Below, one piece after another: positions 1-7,539 of a DNA stretch of 64,000 nt. The stretch is from positions 62,001 to 126,000 of the forward strand of contig NZ_FNZM01000004.1 in the NCBI RefSeq assembly GCF_900109265.1, in the 5' to 3' direction. The position numbers and the translations under genes are program-made. The stretch comes from Paraburkholderia tropica (GTDB lineage Bacteria; Pseudomonadota; Gammaproteobacteria; Burkholderiales; Burkholderiaceae). Every line of letters begins with the position of its first letter. The first letter of the stretch is position 1. The notes below the pieces were generated by a model. That model ran no database searches. It saw only the letters and a program-made list of their open reading frames with translations, and was not told where the DNA came from.

Positions 1-51
1 CGTGTCCTGATCGGCAATTAATCAGCCATCCGAATTAATGGTGCGTGCCCC

Positions 52-930
52 TCAGAATGTGGGCAAGAGCCGGCTCAATTCGTCCAGCGACCGACTTTGA
101 TAAGCAGGACGCGACACCATCCAGGTCTGGATGGCGGTCAGCGGAATGGACTGCACGGTGCTCGCAACCGCGAGCGTGGCGAGCACCGACTTCGGAAACA
201 CCGCCACGGCTGTTCCGGCGGATACCGCCGCAAAAATCGCGTGATACGAGTGGTATTCGATGATCTCGGGACGAGATCCCGCGTCCGCGTGTTGCGACTC
301 CAGCCATTGCTCGCCGAGCCGGCGATAGGTGCAGCCCTTCGGAAAGGCCGCGAGCGGATAATGCGCCACGCTCGCGGACGCAGCGCCCGCGCGACCCGGC
401 ACCAGCAGCAGCAACTCCTCGCGAAACACCGGCACCGCCGCGAGACTGGTATCGTCGTCCGTGTTGAATTCGAGGGCGGCGCGCTCGTCGGTTTCCGCCA
501 CGAAGGCGCAATCGAGCCGGCTGGCCTTCACGTCGTCGATCAACGCGCGCGTGGTGCCCGTGGAGATTTCGAGCTGCACGTCGGGCCACAAACTCTGATA
601 CGCGCCCAGTAGCCCAGGCAGCCGCGCCGCCGCCGTGCTTTCCATCGCCCCAATTCTCAGCTTGCCGACGGGTACGTCCGACTGCATCGCCTGCCGCGCC
701 TCTTCAGCGAGCGTGAGCATGCGATGCGCGTAGCCAAGCAGACGCTGCCCGTTTTCGGTCAGCGTCATACGCTTGCCTTCACGCGAAAAGAGCTGCACGC
801 CCAGTTCTTCTTCGAGCTGCTTGACGCGCGTCGTGACGTTCGATTGCACGCGCTGCAGCAATTGCGCCGCGCGCGTGACGCTCTGTTCCTTCGCGACCAG
901 GCTGAAAATCTCCAGATCGAGCAGTTCCAT
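52..930 (-). CDS. LysR-family transcriptional regulator
   Basis: A 292-residue LysR-type regulator. The first ~60 residues form the usual winged helix-turn-helix (LEIFSLVAKEQSVTRAAQLL, then the SNVTTRVKQLEEELG recognition region), and the rest is a periplasmic-binding-like effector domain. The start at 930 is chosen because the LysR alignment begins at MELLDLEIF; ten extra upstream residues are possible but not family-like. It lies on the same strand 64 bases downstream of the nitronate monooxygenase gene, so the two may be co-transcribed. The effector and targets are unknown. Confidence 0.9.
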   Translation of the reverse strand: MELLDLEIFSLVAKEQSVTRAAQLLQRVQSNVTTRVKQLEEELGVQLFSREGKRMTLTENGQRLLGYAHRMLTLAEEARQAMQSDVPVGKLRIGAMESTAAARLPGLLGAYQSLWPDVQLEISTGTTRALIDDVKASRLDCAFVAETDERAALEFNTDDDTSLAAVPVFREELLLLVPGRAGAASASVAHYPLAAFPKGCTYRRLGEQWLESQHADAGSRPEIIEYHSYHAIFAAVSAGTAVAVFPKSVLATLAVASTVQSIPLTAIQTWMVSRPAYQSRSLDELSRLLPTF

Positions 931-994
931 ACGTCGATTCCCAAATAGCGAATACGTCAATCACAATCATCTCAATTTGAGATCTTACTGCCAC

Positions 995-2104
995 TCAAGC
1001 GGCATTCGAAACGACCGAATTGAGTCGCGCCACCGCGTCGCGCATTTCCACTTCGAGCGTCCGCATGAGTTCCGCAGCGGGCAGCGCGCGGGACAAGGGC
1101 GCAGCCTGACCGGCCCATTGCGCGCCATAACCGAACTCGCCCTTGGCCTTGGCCGCCGCATTCAACGCCTTGCCCGCGTCGTAGGTGATGGGATAGGCGG
1201 GCACGGTTTTCGGGCTCCCTGCCTCGTGCAAGATCTGCGTGAATTTGTTCACGATCGAGCGCGCCGCGCGGCCGGAAATGGCCTCCGTGAAGGTGGTGTG
1301 TTCGGCGGCAGCGCCGAGCAACGCTTTGCGATAACCGTCGTCGACCGACGTTTCCGGACACGAAACGAACGCCGTTCCCAGTTGCGCCGCCGATGCGCCG
1401 AGCGCCAGCGCCGCCACGATGCCCGCGCCGTCCATGATGCCGCCCGACGCGATCACCGGCAGGCTGCATTTCGCGGCCACGAGCCGCGTGAGCGCGAACG
1501 TGCCGAGCGCGTCGTCGTGCGGCGTGGCGTCGAAGATACCGCGATGGCCGCCCGCTTCGATACCTTGCACGACGATCGCATCGACACCGGCCGCCTCGAC
1601 CTGACGCGCTTCATCCAGATTGGTCGCGCTCGCGAGCAGACGAATCCCAGCCTGTTTGTAAGCGGCAATCAGCGCGGCATCCGGCAAACCGAAATGAAAA
1701 CTCACGACTGCCGGACGCGCGTCGAGCAGCATCGTCTGCATCGCCTCGTCGGCGACGAAGCTGGTGTAGATCTCGCGCAATTGCGCCGGCGGCTCGGCGT
1801 CGTACAGCGCGAAGTAGCGCTGTAGCCATTTGAGCCAGGTTTGCTCGACCTCGCGATTCGCCACCGCGGGCGCGTGGCAAAAGAGATTCACGTTGAACGG
1901 TTTCTGCGTCAGTGCGCGCGTGGCGTCGATGGCCTTGCGCGCGTCGGCGGCATTCATGGCGCCCAGGCCAAGCGAGCCGAGGCCGCCGGCATTCGACACT
2001 GCCGCAGCCAGCGCGGGCGTCGCCACGCCTGCCATCGGCGCCTGAATGATGGGCTTCTCGATGCCCAGGATTTCCAGAAGCGTGCCTGAAGATTTCACGT
2101 TCAT
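995..2104 (-). CDS. Nitronate monooxygenase (2-nitropropane dioxygenase family)
   Basis: A 369-residue FMN-dependent TIM-barrel protein. These enzymes oxidise alkyl nitronates such as propionate 3-nitronate, with O2, to carbonyl compounds and nitrite. Family hallmarks seen are the N-terminal IIQAPMAGVATPALAAAV segment, the GGLGSLG turn, the GIEAGGHRG flavin-phosphate region and the C-terminal GQAA segment near the substrate pocket. The start at 2104 has a good ribosome site (GAGG five bases upstream). A perfect AT-rich palindrome lies 72-85 bases upstream of the start. A LysR gene follows on the same strand. Class I versus class II cannot be settled by eye. Confidence 0.88.
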   Translation of the reverse strand: MNVKSSGTLLEILGIEKPIIQAPMAGVATPALAAAVSNAGGLGSLGLGAMNAADARKAIDATRALTQKPFNVNLFCHAPAVANREVEQTWLKWLQRYFALYDAEPPAQLREIYTSFVADEAMQTMLLDARPAVVSFHFGLPDAALIAAYKQAGIRLLASATNLDEARQVEAAGVDAIVVQGIEAGGHRGIFDATPHDDALGTFALTRLVAAKCSLPVIASGGIMDGAGIVAALALGASAAQLGTAFVSCPETSVDDGYRKALLGAAAEHTTFTEAISGRAARSIVNKFTQILHEAGSPKTVPAYPITYDAGKALNAAAKAKGEFGYGAQWAGQAAPLSRALPAAELMRTLEVEMRDAVARLNSVVSNAA

Positions 2105-2175
2105 GATGACCTCATTTCGTTCGCTGAACCGCGAGGAGTGATGCGCCTGTCGATACGACATCATCTTACATGGAA

Positions 2176-2189
2176 ATTATGTACATAAT
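2176..2189. promoter_or_regulatory. Perfect 14-bp palindrome upstream of nitronate monooxygenase
   Basis: The sequence ATTATGTACATAAT is a perfect inverted repeat in an AT-rich patch 72-85 bases upstream of the nitronate monooxygenase start. Its position suits an operator, possibly for the adjacent LysR protein. The regulator assignment is inference. Confidence 0.4.
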
Positions 2190-2266
2190 ATCAATCTTTT
2201 TATGAGATTAATCGCGCAGGCGCGCAGGCCATCATGTTTCGATGTCAGATTGCCCGACGCGCGCGC

Positions 2267-2758
2267 TCAAGCGCGCAAGCCCACCGGCACGTTGAGCGTG
2301 GTCTTCACACGCTCCATCGCCACGAAGGTTCGGAAACTCCTCACATTCCCTTCCGCGAAAAACAGCGAGCGTGTCAGCGCGGTGTACTCGGCCATATCCC
2401 GCACGCAGAAAATCAGAATGAAATCGACATCGCCGGTCACGTAATAACACTGCTGGACCTGCTCGCACGCTTCGAAGCGTGCCTTCATTGCGTCGAGTAA
2501 TTCGACCGCTTCATTCTCGGCCGATACATGCGTGATCACCGTGACATGCGAACCGAGCGCGCCCGGATTCAACACGCTGCAATCGCTTTCGATCACACCG
2601 CTCTTGCGCAGACGTTGCAGACGCCGTGCGACGGACGGCACCGAAAGATTGATCTGCTGACCGATTTCCCGATGCGGAACCTGATTGTCCCGCTGGACGA
2701 TGTCGAGAATCTTGAGGTCGAAATCATCGAGTTCGATGCCGCGGTCGGTCGTGGCCAT
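2267..2758 (-). CDS. Lrp/AsnC-family transcriptional regulator
   Basis: A 163-residue Lrp/AsnC protein. It has an N-terminal helix-turn-helix (residues ~10-60, with FDLKILDIVQRDNQVPHREI and the SVPSVARRLQRLRKSG recognition helix) and a C-terminal RAM ligand-binding domain. The start at 2758 is the family-like MATTDRGIELDDFD; upstream in-frame residues are not conserved-looking. It is divergent from diaminopropionate ammonia-lyase, 173 bases away, and so is the likely regulator of that lyase and the downstream amidohydrolase. Inverted repeats in the gap are candidate binding sites. The ligand is probably an amino acid (inference). Confidence 0.92.
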   Translation of the reverse strand: MATTDRGIELDDFDLKILDIVQRDNQVPHREIGQQINLSVPSVARRLQRLRKSGVIESDCSVLNPGALGSHVTVITHVSAENEAVELLDAMKARFEACEQVQQCYYVTGDVDFILIFCVRDMAEYTALTRSLFFAEGNVRSFRTFVAMERVKTTLNVPVGLRA

Positions 2759-2771
2759 GAGAAAAATTCTC
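2759..2771. promoter_or_regulatory. Inverted repeat abutting the AsnC start codon
   Basis: GAGAA-AAA-TTCTC lies immediately upstream of the Lrp/AsnC start codon. An auto-regulator bound here would block ribosome or polymerase access. The assignment is inference. Confidence 0.3.
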
Positions 2772-2824
2772 GTATTGAAGTGCAAGGAAGAAGCCGGATT
2801 TACGTGCGTAAACCGCAGTCGAGC

Positions 2825-2848
2825 GTGAGAATTTATTGCATTCTTCAC
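2825..2848. promoter_or_regulatory. Candidate Lrp/AsnC operator
   Basis: A near-symmetric element with outer arms GTGA...TCAC and inner GAAT...ATTC blocks around an AT-rich centre. It lies between the divergent AsnC and diaminopropionate ammonia-lyase genes. Lrp-type sites are typically AT-rich imperfect palindromes of this size. No footprint data are available. Confidence 0.4.
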
Positions 2849-2931
2849 TCGAATTACGATTACAAATAACGCACGCATCGCAATATTATTTCACGCATCG
2901 AATCGACGCCATGTCTTACGGAGTGTGTTAA

Positions 2932-4146
2932 ATGCTGATCGCCAATCCGCGCGCCACGTGTGCCGCTTACCCTTCCTCGCTGCAAACTATCCTGAACGTG
3001 CGCGCGGCGGATGAAAGCGGAGCGTGGCTCTCCAGTTGGGGCCAGCTTTCGCGCTCCGCCACGCCTTTGTGGGATCTGCCCGATGCGGCCTCGGCGCTGG
3101 GCATCGCGCGCCTGAGCGTGAAAGACGAAGGATTGCGCTCGCCGCTCGGCAGTTTCAAGGCGCTCGGCGCGCCGATCGCGCTCACGCGGCTGATCCTGCG
3201 TCTCTGGCACACGCACGAGCTGAATCCACAGCGCCTGCTGCGCGGCGATTACGCCGACCTGCTCGCGTCGCTCACGGTCATCAGTGCGACGGACGGCAAC
3301 CACGGCAAAGCGCTGGCCGCGGCCGCACGCGATATCGGCTGCCAATGCGTGATCGTGCTTCATGCCAACGTCAGCCGCGAACGCGAGGACGCCATCGCGC
3401 ACTACGGCGCACGCATCGTCCGGATTGAAGGCGACTACGACGCGTCCGTCGAACATGCCGCGACACTCGCGGCGGACAATCAATGGCATGTCGTCTCGGA
3501 CACCTCGTACGACGGCTACGAAACAATTCCGCGCGACGTCATGCAGGGCTACGGCGTGATTGCGGCCGAGACGCTTTCGCAACTCGACAGCCCGGTCACG
3601 CACGTGTTTCTGCAAGGCGGTGTCGGCGGCCTGGCGGCGGGCGTCGCCAGCTATCTCTGGGAACACTTCGGCGCGCAGCGACCACAATTCATCGTCGTCG
3701 AACCGCAACAGGCCGACTGTCTGTATCAAAGCGCGATGGCGGGCCGCGCGACTCGCGCAACGGGCAGCGTCGATTCGGTGATGGCCGGACTGGCCTGCGG
3801 CGAAGCCTCGCCGCTCGCGTGGAAAATTCTCGAGGGCTGCATCGACCACTTCATGACCATCAGCGACGACGACGCCGTGGCCGCCATGCGTGCGCTCGCC
3901 GCCGGCTCGGAACGCGATGCGCCATTGGTCGTGGGCGAATCGGGCGCGGCAGGATTCGCCGGCCTGAGCGAACTCATACGGAATCCTGAATTTTCACTGC
4001 AAGTCGGCTTGGGATCGGCATCGCACGTGCTCGTTATCAACACGGAAGGCGCGACGGCGCCCGGCGTCTACGAGGCGCTGGTCGGCGAGTCGGCGATCAG
4101 CGTCGGCACGCGCCAGGCGGCGCGGATGAACGCGATCGAACACTGA
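2932..4146 (+). CDS. dpaL: Diaminopropionate ammonia-lyase
   Basis: A 404-residue PLP-dependent fold-type II enzyme. The family converts 2,3-diaminopropionate to pyruvate and two ammonia. The PLP lysine is K76 in SPLGSFKALGAP, an asparagine loop SATDGNHGKAL follows at ~118-128, and the glycine-rich phosphate cup is LQGGVGGLAAGV at ~225. Length matches the YgeX/DpaL family. The start ATG follows a weak ribosome site (GGAG further upstream). It is followed 34 bases later by an M20 amidohydrolase, suggesting that an N-acylated or peptide-bound diamino acid is hydrolysed and then deaminated. The divergent AsnC gene is the probable regulator. Confidence 0.88.
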   Translation: MLIANPRATCAAYPSSLQTILNVRAADESGAWLSSWGQLSRSATPLWDLPDAASALGIARLSVKDEGLRSPLGSFKALGAPIALTRLILRLWHTHELNPQRLLRGDYADLLASLTVISATDGNHGKALAAAARDIGCQCVIVLHANVSREREDAIAHYGARIVRIEGDYDASVEHAATLAADNQWHVVSDTSYDGYETIPRDVMQGYGVIAAETLSQLDSPVTHVFLQGGVGGLAAGVASYLWEHFGAQRPQFIVVEPQQADCLYQSAMAGRATRATGSVDSVMAGLACGEASPLAWKILEGCIDHFMTISDDDAVAAMRALAAGSERDAPLVVGESGAAGFAGLSELIRNPEFSLQVGLGSASHVLVINTEGATAPGVYEALVGESAISVGTRQAARMNAIEH

Positions 4147-4180
4147 CATCGGCACAACAAGTCACGAGACAGGTCACGAC

Positions 4181-5344
4181 ATGGAAACCTCGCTGCAAGA
4201 AAAGCTGCAAGGCTGGCGCCGCCAGTTGCACCAGCATCCCGAAACCGGGTTCGAAGAAGTCCAAACGTCCGATTACGTCGCGAACATTCTCAAGACGCTC
4301 GGCATGGACGTGCACCGGAACATCGGCGGAACCGGACTCGTCGCCAATCTGAAAGTCGGCAACGGAACGCGGGCGATCGGCCTGCGCGCCGAGATGGACG
4401 CGCTGAATATCGCCGAGCAGGCGCCCGGCCGACCCTATGCGTCGTGCAACGCGGGCAAGATGCACGCTTGCGGCCACGACGGACATATGGCGATGATCCT
4501 CGGCGCGGCGCAACTGCTCGCGGAACGTCGCGATTTCGACGGCACGGTGCGCTTCATCTTTCAGCCCGCCGAAGAACACGGACGCGGCGCCAAGGCCATG
4601 ATGGCCGACGGTTTGTTCGAGCGCTTTCCCGTCGACGCCATCTTCGGCGTACACAATATGCCCGGCCTGCCCGCAGGCAGCATCTCGACGCGATCCGGTG
4701 GCGTCATGGCCAGTGAAGATAACTTCGTTATCCATATCAAAGCGCGTGGCACGCATGCGGCGCGGCCGCATATGGGCGTCGATCCTGTGGTGATTGCCGC
4801 GCAGATCGTGCTCGCGTTGCAGACGATCGTTTCGCGCAATCTGGATCCGAGCCAGAGCGCCGTTATTTCGTGCACGGAAATCATCACGGATGGTCTGCGC
4901 AACGTGATTCCTTCGAACGTCGTCATCAAAGGCGATACGCGCAGTTATTCGCCCGACGTGCAGCGTCTGCTGGCGACCCGCATGCGCGAAGTGAGCGAAG
5001 GCATTTGCCGCACACATGGCGCCGAATGCACGTTCGAGTACACACACGAATTCGTGCCGACCGTGAATACACCGGCATTCGTCGACGTGGCTGCGGCAGC
5101 AGCGAGCATGGTCGTCGGCGCGGACAAGGTCGACGCGAATGTTCAGCCGATGATGATTTCGGAAGATTTCGGCGCGTTTCTGCAGGTCGTGCCGGGCAAT
5201 TTTGCGTTCATCGGCAACGGCATCGACGCGGACGACGGCGGCACGCCGCTGCACAATGCCGGCTACGATTTCAACGACAGCATCCTGACGACAGGCGCGC
5301 GGTATTTTGCGGAGATTGCGCGGATGCAGTTGGCGGTGAGGTGA
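4181..5344 (+). CDS. M20-family amidohydrolase (hippurate hydrolase / N-acyl-amino-acid amidohydrolase type)
   Basis: A 387-residue di-zinc M20D peptidase-family enzyme. Visible features are the N-terminal RRQLHQHPETGFEE motif, RAEMDALNI, the metal motif HACGHDGH (residues ~95-102) and the FQPAEEHGRGAKAM motif with the catalytic glutamates. The C-terminal HNAGYDFND block carries the last metal histidine. It sits 34 bases after diaminopropionate ammonia-lyase on the same strand and is probably in one operon with it. It likely releases an amino acid from an N-acyl conjugate. The exact substrate cannot be read from sequence, and carbamoylase or IAA-conjugate hydrolase relatives are alternatives. 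Confidence 0.87.
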   Translation: METSLQEKLQGWRRQLHQHPETGFEEVQTSDYVANILKTLGMDVHRNIGGTGLVANLKVGNGTRAIGLRAEMDALNIAEQAPGRPYASCNAGKMHACGHDGHMAMILGAAQLLAERRDFDGTVRFIFQPAEEHGRGAKAMMADGLFERFPVDAIFGVHNMPGLPAGSISTRSGGVMASEDNFVIHIKARGTHAARPHMGVDPVVIAAQIVLALQTIVSRNLDPSQSAVISCTEIITDGLRNVIPSNVVIKGDTRSYSPDVQRLLATRMREVSEGICRTHGAECTFEYTHEFVPTVNTPAFVDVAAAAASMVVGADKVDANVQPMMISEDFGAFLQVVPGNFAFIGNGIDADDGGTPLHNAGYDFNDSILTTGARYFAEIARMQLAVR

Positions 5345-5363
5345 GCGGCGTGTGGGGAGTTTC

Positions 5364-5476
5364 GTTGTATATTGAACAACAAACGTTGTAGAATGGACAA
5401 CAACCAGTCGTCAAATGGCGGCCAAGTGGTGTTCGAATGTTGTACAAAACACAACATTTGTTGTCTAATACACAAC
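5364..5476. promoter_or_regulatory. Array of four GTTGT-N7-ACAAC operators in two 21-bp-phased pairs
   Basis: Four 17-bp inverted repeats with invariant GTTGT and ACAAC arms lie at 5364-5380, 5385-5401, 5439-5455 and 5460-5476. Start-to-start spacing is exactly 21 bases within each pair (two helical turns), and the pairs are 75 bases apart. Within each pair the first site contains a TTGTA -35-like element (5365, 5440). The second contains a -10-like hexamer 18 bases on: TAGAAT at 5389 and TCTAAT at 5464. Each pair therefore could cover one promoter. The array ends 27 bases before the MNT gene, whose winged-helix domain is the obvious candidate binder (inference). Confidence 0.75.
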
Positions 5477-5503
5477 AACCCTCGCCGTTCGACAGGAGCC
5501 GCC

Positions 5504-6076
5504 ATGAATGAAGCACTTTTCTCCGAGCTGTTTGGCGGCAGCGGCCGCTACAAGGTATTGCGACATCTATTCGAACATCCCGCGCAGTTTTACAGCGCGC
5601 GCAGGCTCGCCGAGGAAACCGGCGTCGATCCCGGCAACATTCATCGCTGGCTGCGCAAATGGACCGATGTGGGCATCCTGTGCGGTTCGGGCAAAACCGG
5701 TTATCAGGCGTCGCTCGATCCGGCGCTCGTGCCGCTCGGTGCCCTCTTTCGTCAGAGCAGCGAACTCGTCGACGGTCTGCGAAACACGCTCGAAGCCGTC
5801 CCGGGCATCGTGGCGGCCGTGATCTTCGGCTCTTACGCGCGCGGCGAGGAAAAGGCCGAGAGCGATATCGACGTGCTGATTGTCGGCGATGTGCCCGAAC
5901 TGAAAGTCAACGCACTGCTCAAGCCGCTGGCGCGTCGATGCGGGCGCCCCATCAATGCAAGCGTCATTCGGCCTGCGCTATATCGTGAACTCGTCAACAA
6001 GCAGGACGCGTTCGTCACCGACGTGCTGCACAATCCAACGATTCCGTTAATCGGAGCGCTGGATGCCCACACTTGA
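5504..6076 (+). CDS. Winged-helix / MNT nucleotidyltransferase fusion protein
   Basis: A 190-residue protein. Residues ~15-70 form a winged helix (YKVLRHLFEHP, SARRLAEETGVDPGNIHRWL). Residues ~100-165 form a minimal nucleotidyltransferase with the signature G109-S110 then S120-D121-x-D123 (FGSYARGEEKAESDIDV). Such domains act as antitoxins or AMP-transferases in MNT/HEPN pairs. The start at 5504 follows a good AGGAG. The 3' end overlaps the HEPN-like gene by 14 bases, so the two are translationally coupled. The DNA-binding domain plus the four-operator array upstream imply autoregulation. Domain calls are solid; the toxin-antitoxin role is inference. Confidence 0.82.
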   Translation: MNEALFSELFGGSGRYKVLRHLFEHPAQFYSARRLAEETGVDPGNIHRWLRKWTDVGILCGSGKTGYQASLDPALVPLGALFRQSSELVDGLRNTLEAVPGIVAAVIFGSYARGEEKAESDIDVLIVGDVPELKVNALLKPLARRCGRPINASVIRPALYRELVNKQDAFVTDVLHNPTIPLIGALDAHT

Positions 6077-6512
6077 CGACCTGCTGAACGAGCCCAACAC
6101 ACCCCTCGTTCGCCGCGCGGCGAACAAGGCGGATCTGCGCGCGTGGATCGGCGAGGCCGACAAGAAACTGCGCGACGCACGCAATACCGATATCAGCGAA
6201 AGCACACGCATGGACGCCGCCTACGACGCGGTCTTCTTCTGCGCCCTCGGCGTGCTCTCCACGCAGGGCTGTCGCGCGACGGCGAGGCCCGGGCATCACG
6301 TCAAGGTGCTCGAAGCGGCGGCCATCGTCATGAAGACGCCGCAACGCCTGCAGGACAGCGTCGAGGCCTTGCAGGACTGGCGGAACCGCAAGGATGTGGC
6401 GGCTTTTCTTGCGACGGAAGGCGATGTGGCCGAGGCGATCGAAACGGCACAGACGTATCAGGCGAAGGTCTTCGACTGGCTCCAGGCCAACGCCGCGACG
6501 CTGCTCAAGTAA
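6063..6512 (+). CDS. HEPN-like helical partner of the MNT protein
   Basis: A 149-residue, mostly alpha-helical protein overlapping the MNT gene by 14 bases (ribosome site GGAG within the MNT end). Length, helical pattern, the DAAYDAVFFCALGVLSTQG helix and the late QDWRNRKDVAAFLA segment suggest a HEPN fold. The usual RNase motif (Arg, 4-6 residues, His) is not evident: WRNRKDV has no following histidine. It may therefore be a non-catalytic or diverged HEPN. In MNT/HEPN pairs the HEPN member is usually the toxin. I infer the family from architecture and context, not from a database match. Confidence 0.65.
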   Translation: MPTLDDLLNEPNTPLVRRAANKADLRAWIGEADKKLRDARNTDISESTRMDAAYDAVFFCALGVLSTQGCRATARPGHHVKVLEAAAIVMKTPQRLQDSVEALQDWRNRKDVAAFLATEGDVAEAIETAQTYQAKVFDWLQANAATLLK

Positions 6513-6527
6513 AAGCGACTCGCCCCC

Positions 6528-7406
6528 TCACTTCGCCTTCGGCACCAACCGCAAAAACGCCCGCACCGCGGGTGCGCGCTCGTGCCTGCGGCACACGAGC
6601 GCCAACTCCGACGTAATCGGCTTGCCCGCAATCCGCCGATACACGATGCCCGGCAAGCTCACACAGCCCGCCAGCGCGTCGGGAATCACCGCCACCCAGC
6701 CGTTCACCGACACGCACGCAAGCACCGCCAGCAAGCCGCCCGGCCGCGCCGCGATGCGCGGCACGAAGCGCCCGCGACGCGCGAGTTCGAGCGTGCCGAA
6801 CTCCTGCTCCGGCACCGCGAAACTGGCCTCCGCGAGATCGGCCGGCCGCAGCGTCTCCAGCGCCGCATAGGGCGAATCCGCCGGCACCGCCGCCACGAAG
6901 GCGTCGCGCTGCAAGGTGAACACGCGCACCGTGTCGGGCAGCGTGAGCGGCGGACGCACGTAAGCGACGTCGAGCAGCCCCGTCTCCAGACGCCGCGCCA
7001 CGTCTTCCATCGGGATCTCGGTCACGCTCACTTCCACGCGCGGCCACGCGGCGCGAAACTCGCCGATCGAGCGTTGCAGCGCGCCCGAATAGACCGCCGA
7101 CGACACATAGCCCGCCACGATCCGCCCCACCTCGCCGCGCGCCGCCAGCGCCGCGAGTTCCTGACCGCGCTGCAGATGTTCGAGCGCCGCCGCCGCTTCG
7201 GGCAGATACGCCTCGCCCGCCGCGGTCAGCGACACCGCCGTGCGCGAACGATGAAACAGCCGCGCGCCCAGATGACGCTCGGCCTCCTGAACGTGGCGCG
7301 TGAGCGCGGGCGGCGCCATGTCGAGCTCTTCGGCCGCGCGCGCGAAATGCAGATGCCGCGCCACGCTGAGGAAGGCCCGCACGTGGCGCAGTTCGAGACG
7401 ACTCAT
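6528..7406 (-). CDS. LysR-family transcriptional regulator
   Basis: A 292-residue LysR protein. The HTH is in residues ~1-60 (LRHVRAFLSVARHLHFARAA, PPALTRHVQEAERHLGARLF), followed by an effector-binding domain. The start at 7406 (MSRLELRH) fits the family; ten further upstream residues are possible. It is divergent from a DHA2-type exporter, with an inverted repeat in the intervening ~130 bases, the usual layout for a LysR controlling its neighbour. The effector is unknown. Confidence 0.9.
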   Translation of the reverse strand: MSRLELRHVRAFLSVARHLHFARAAEELDMAPPALTRHVQEAERHLGARLFHRSRTAVSLTAAGEAYLPEAAAALEHLQRGQELAALAARGEVGRIVAGYVSSAVYSGALQRSIGEFRAAWPRVEVSVTEIPMEDVARRLETGLLDVAYVRPPLTLPDTVRVFTLQRDAFVAAVPADSPYAALETLRPADLAEASFAVPEQEFGTLELARRGRFVPRIAARPGGLLAVLACVSVNGWVAVIPDALAGCVSLPGIVYRRIAGKPITSELALVCRRHERAPAVRAFLRLVPKAK

Positions 7407-7428
7407 GATTACCGGTTTCGTGAAGCAA

Positions 7429-7447
7429 ATTGCCATTTTATGGTAAT
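7429..7447. promoter_or_regulatory. Candidate LysR operator between regulator and exporter
   Basis: ATTGCCAT-TTT-ATGGTAAT is an inverted repeat with one mismatch, centred 23-41 bases upstream of the LysR start and upstream of the divergent exporter. The long-palindrome, AT-rich shape fits a LysR recognition site. Inference only. Confidence 0.5.
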
Positions 7448-7539
7448 GACTGATAACCGTCGATGATGCGACGATGCGGGCTATTTCTTCGCGTCTTTCT
7501 CTTCACGTCTTTTCCAGCGCGCCACCATCGCTCATCGCC

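Noticed and set aside
1..51. AATTAAT direct repeats at the window edge
   Set aside because: Too short and too close to the edge to interpret.
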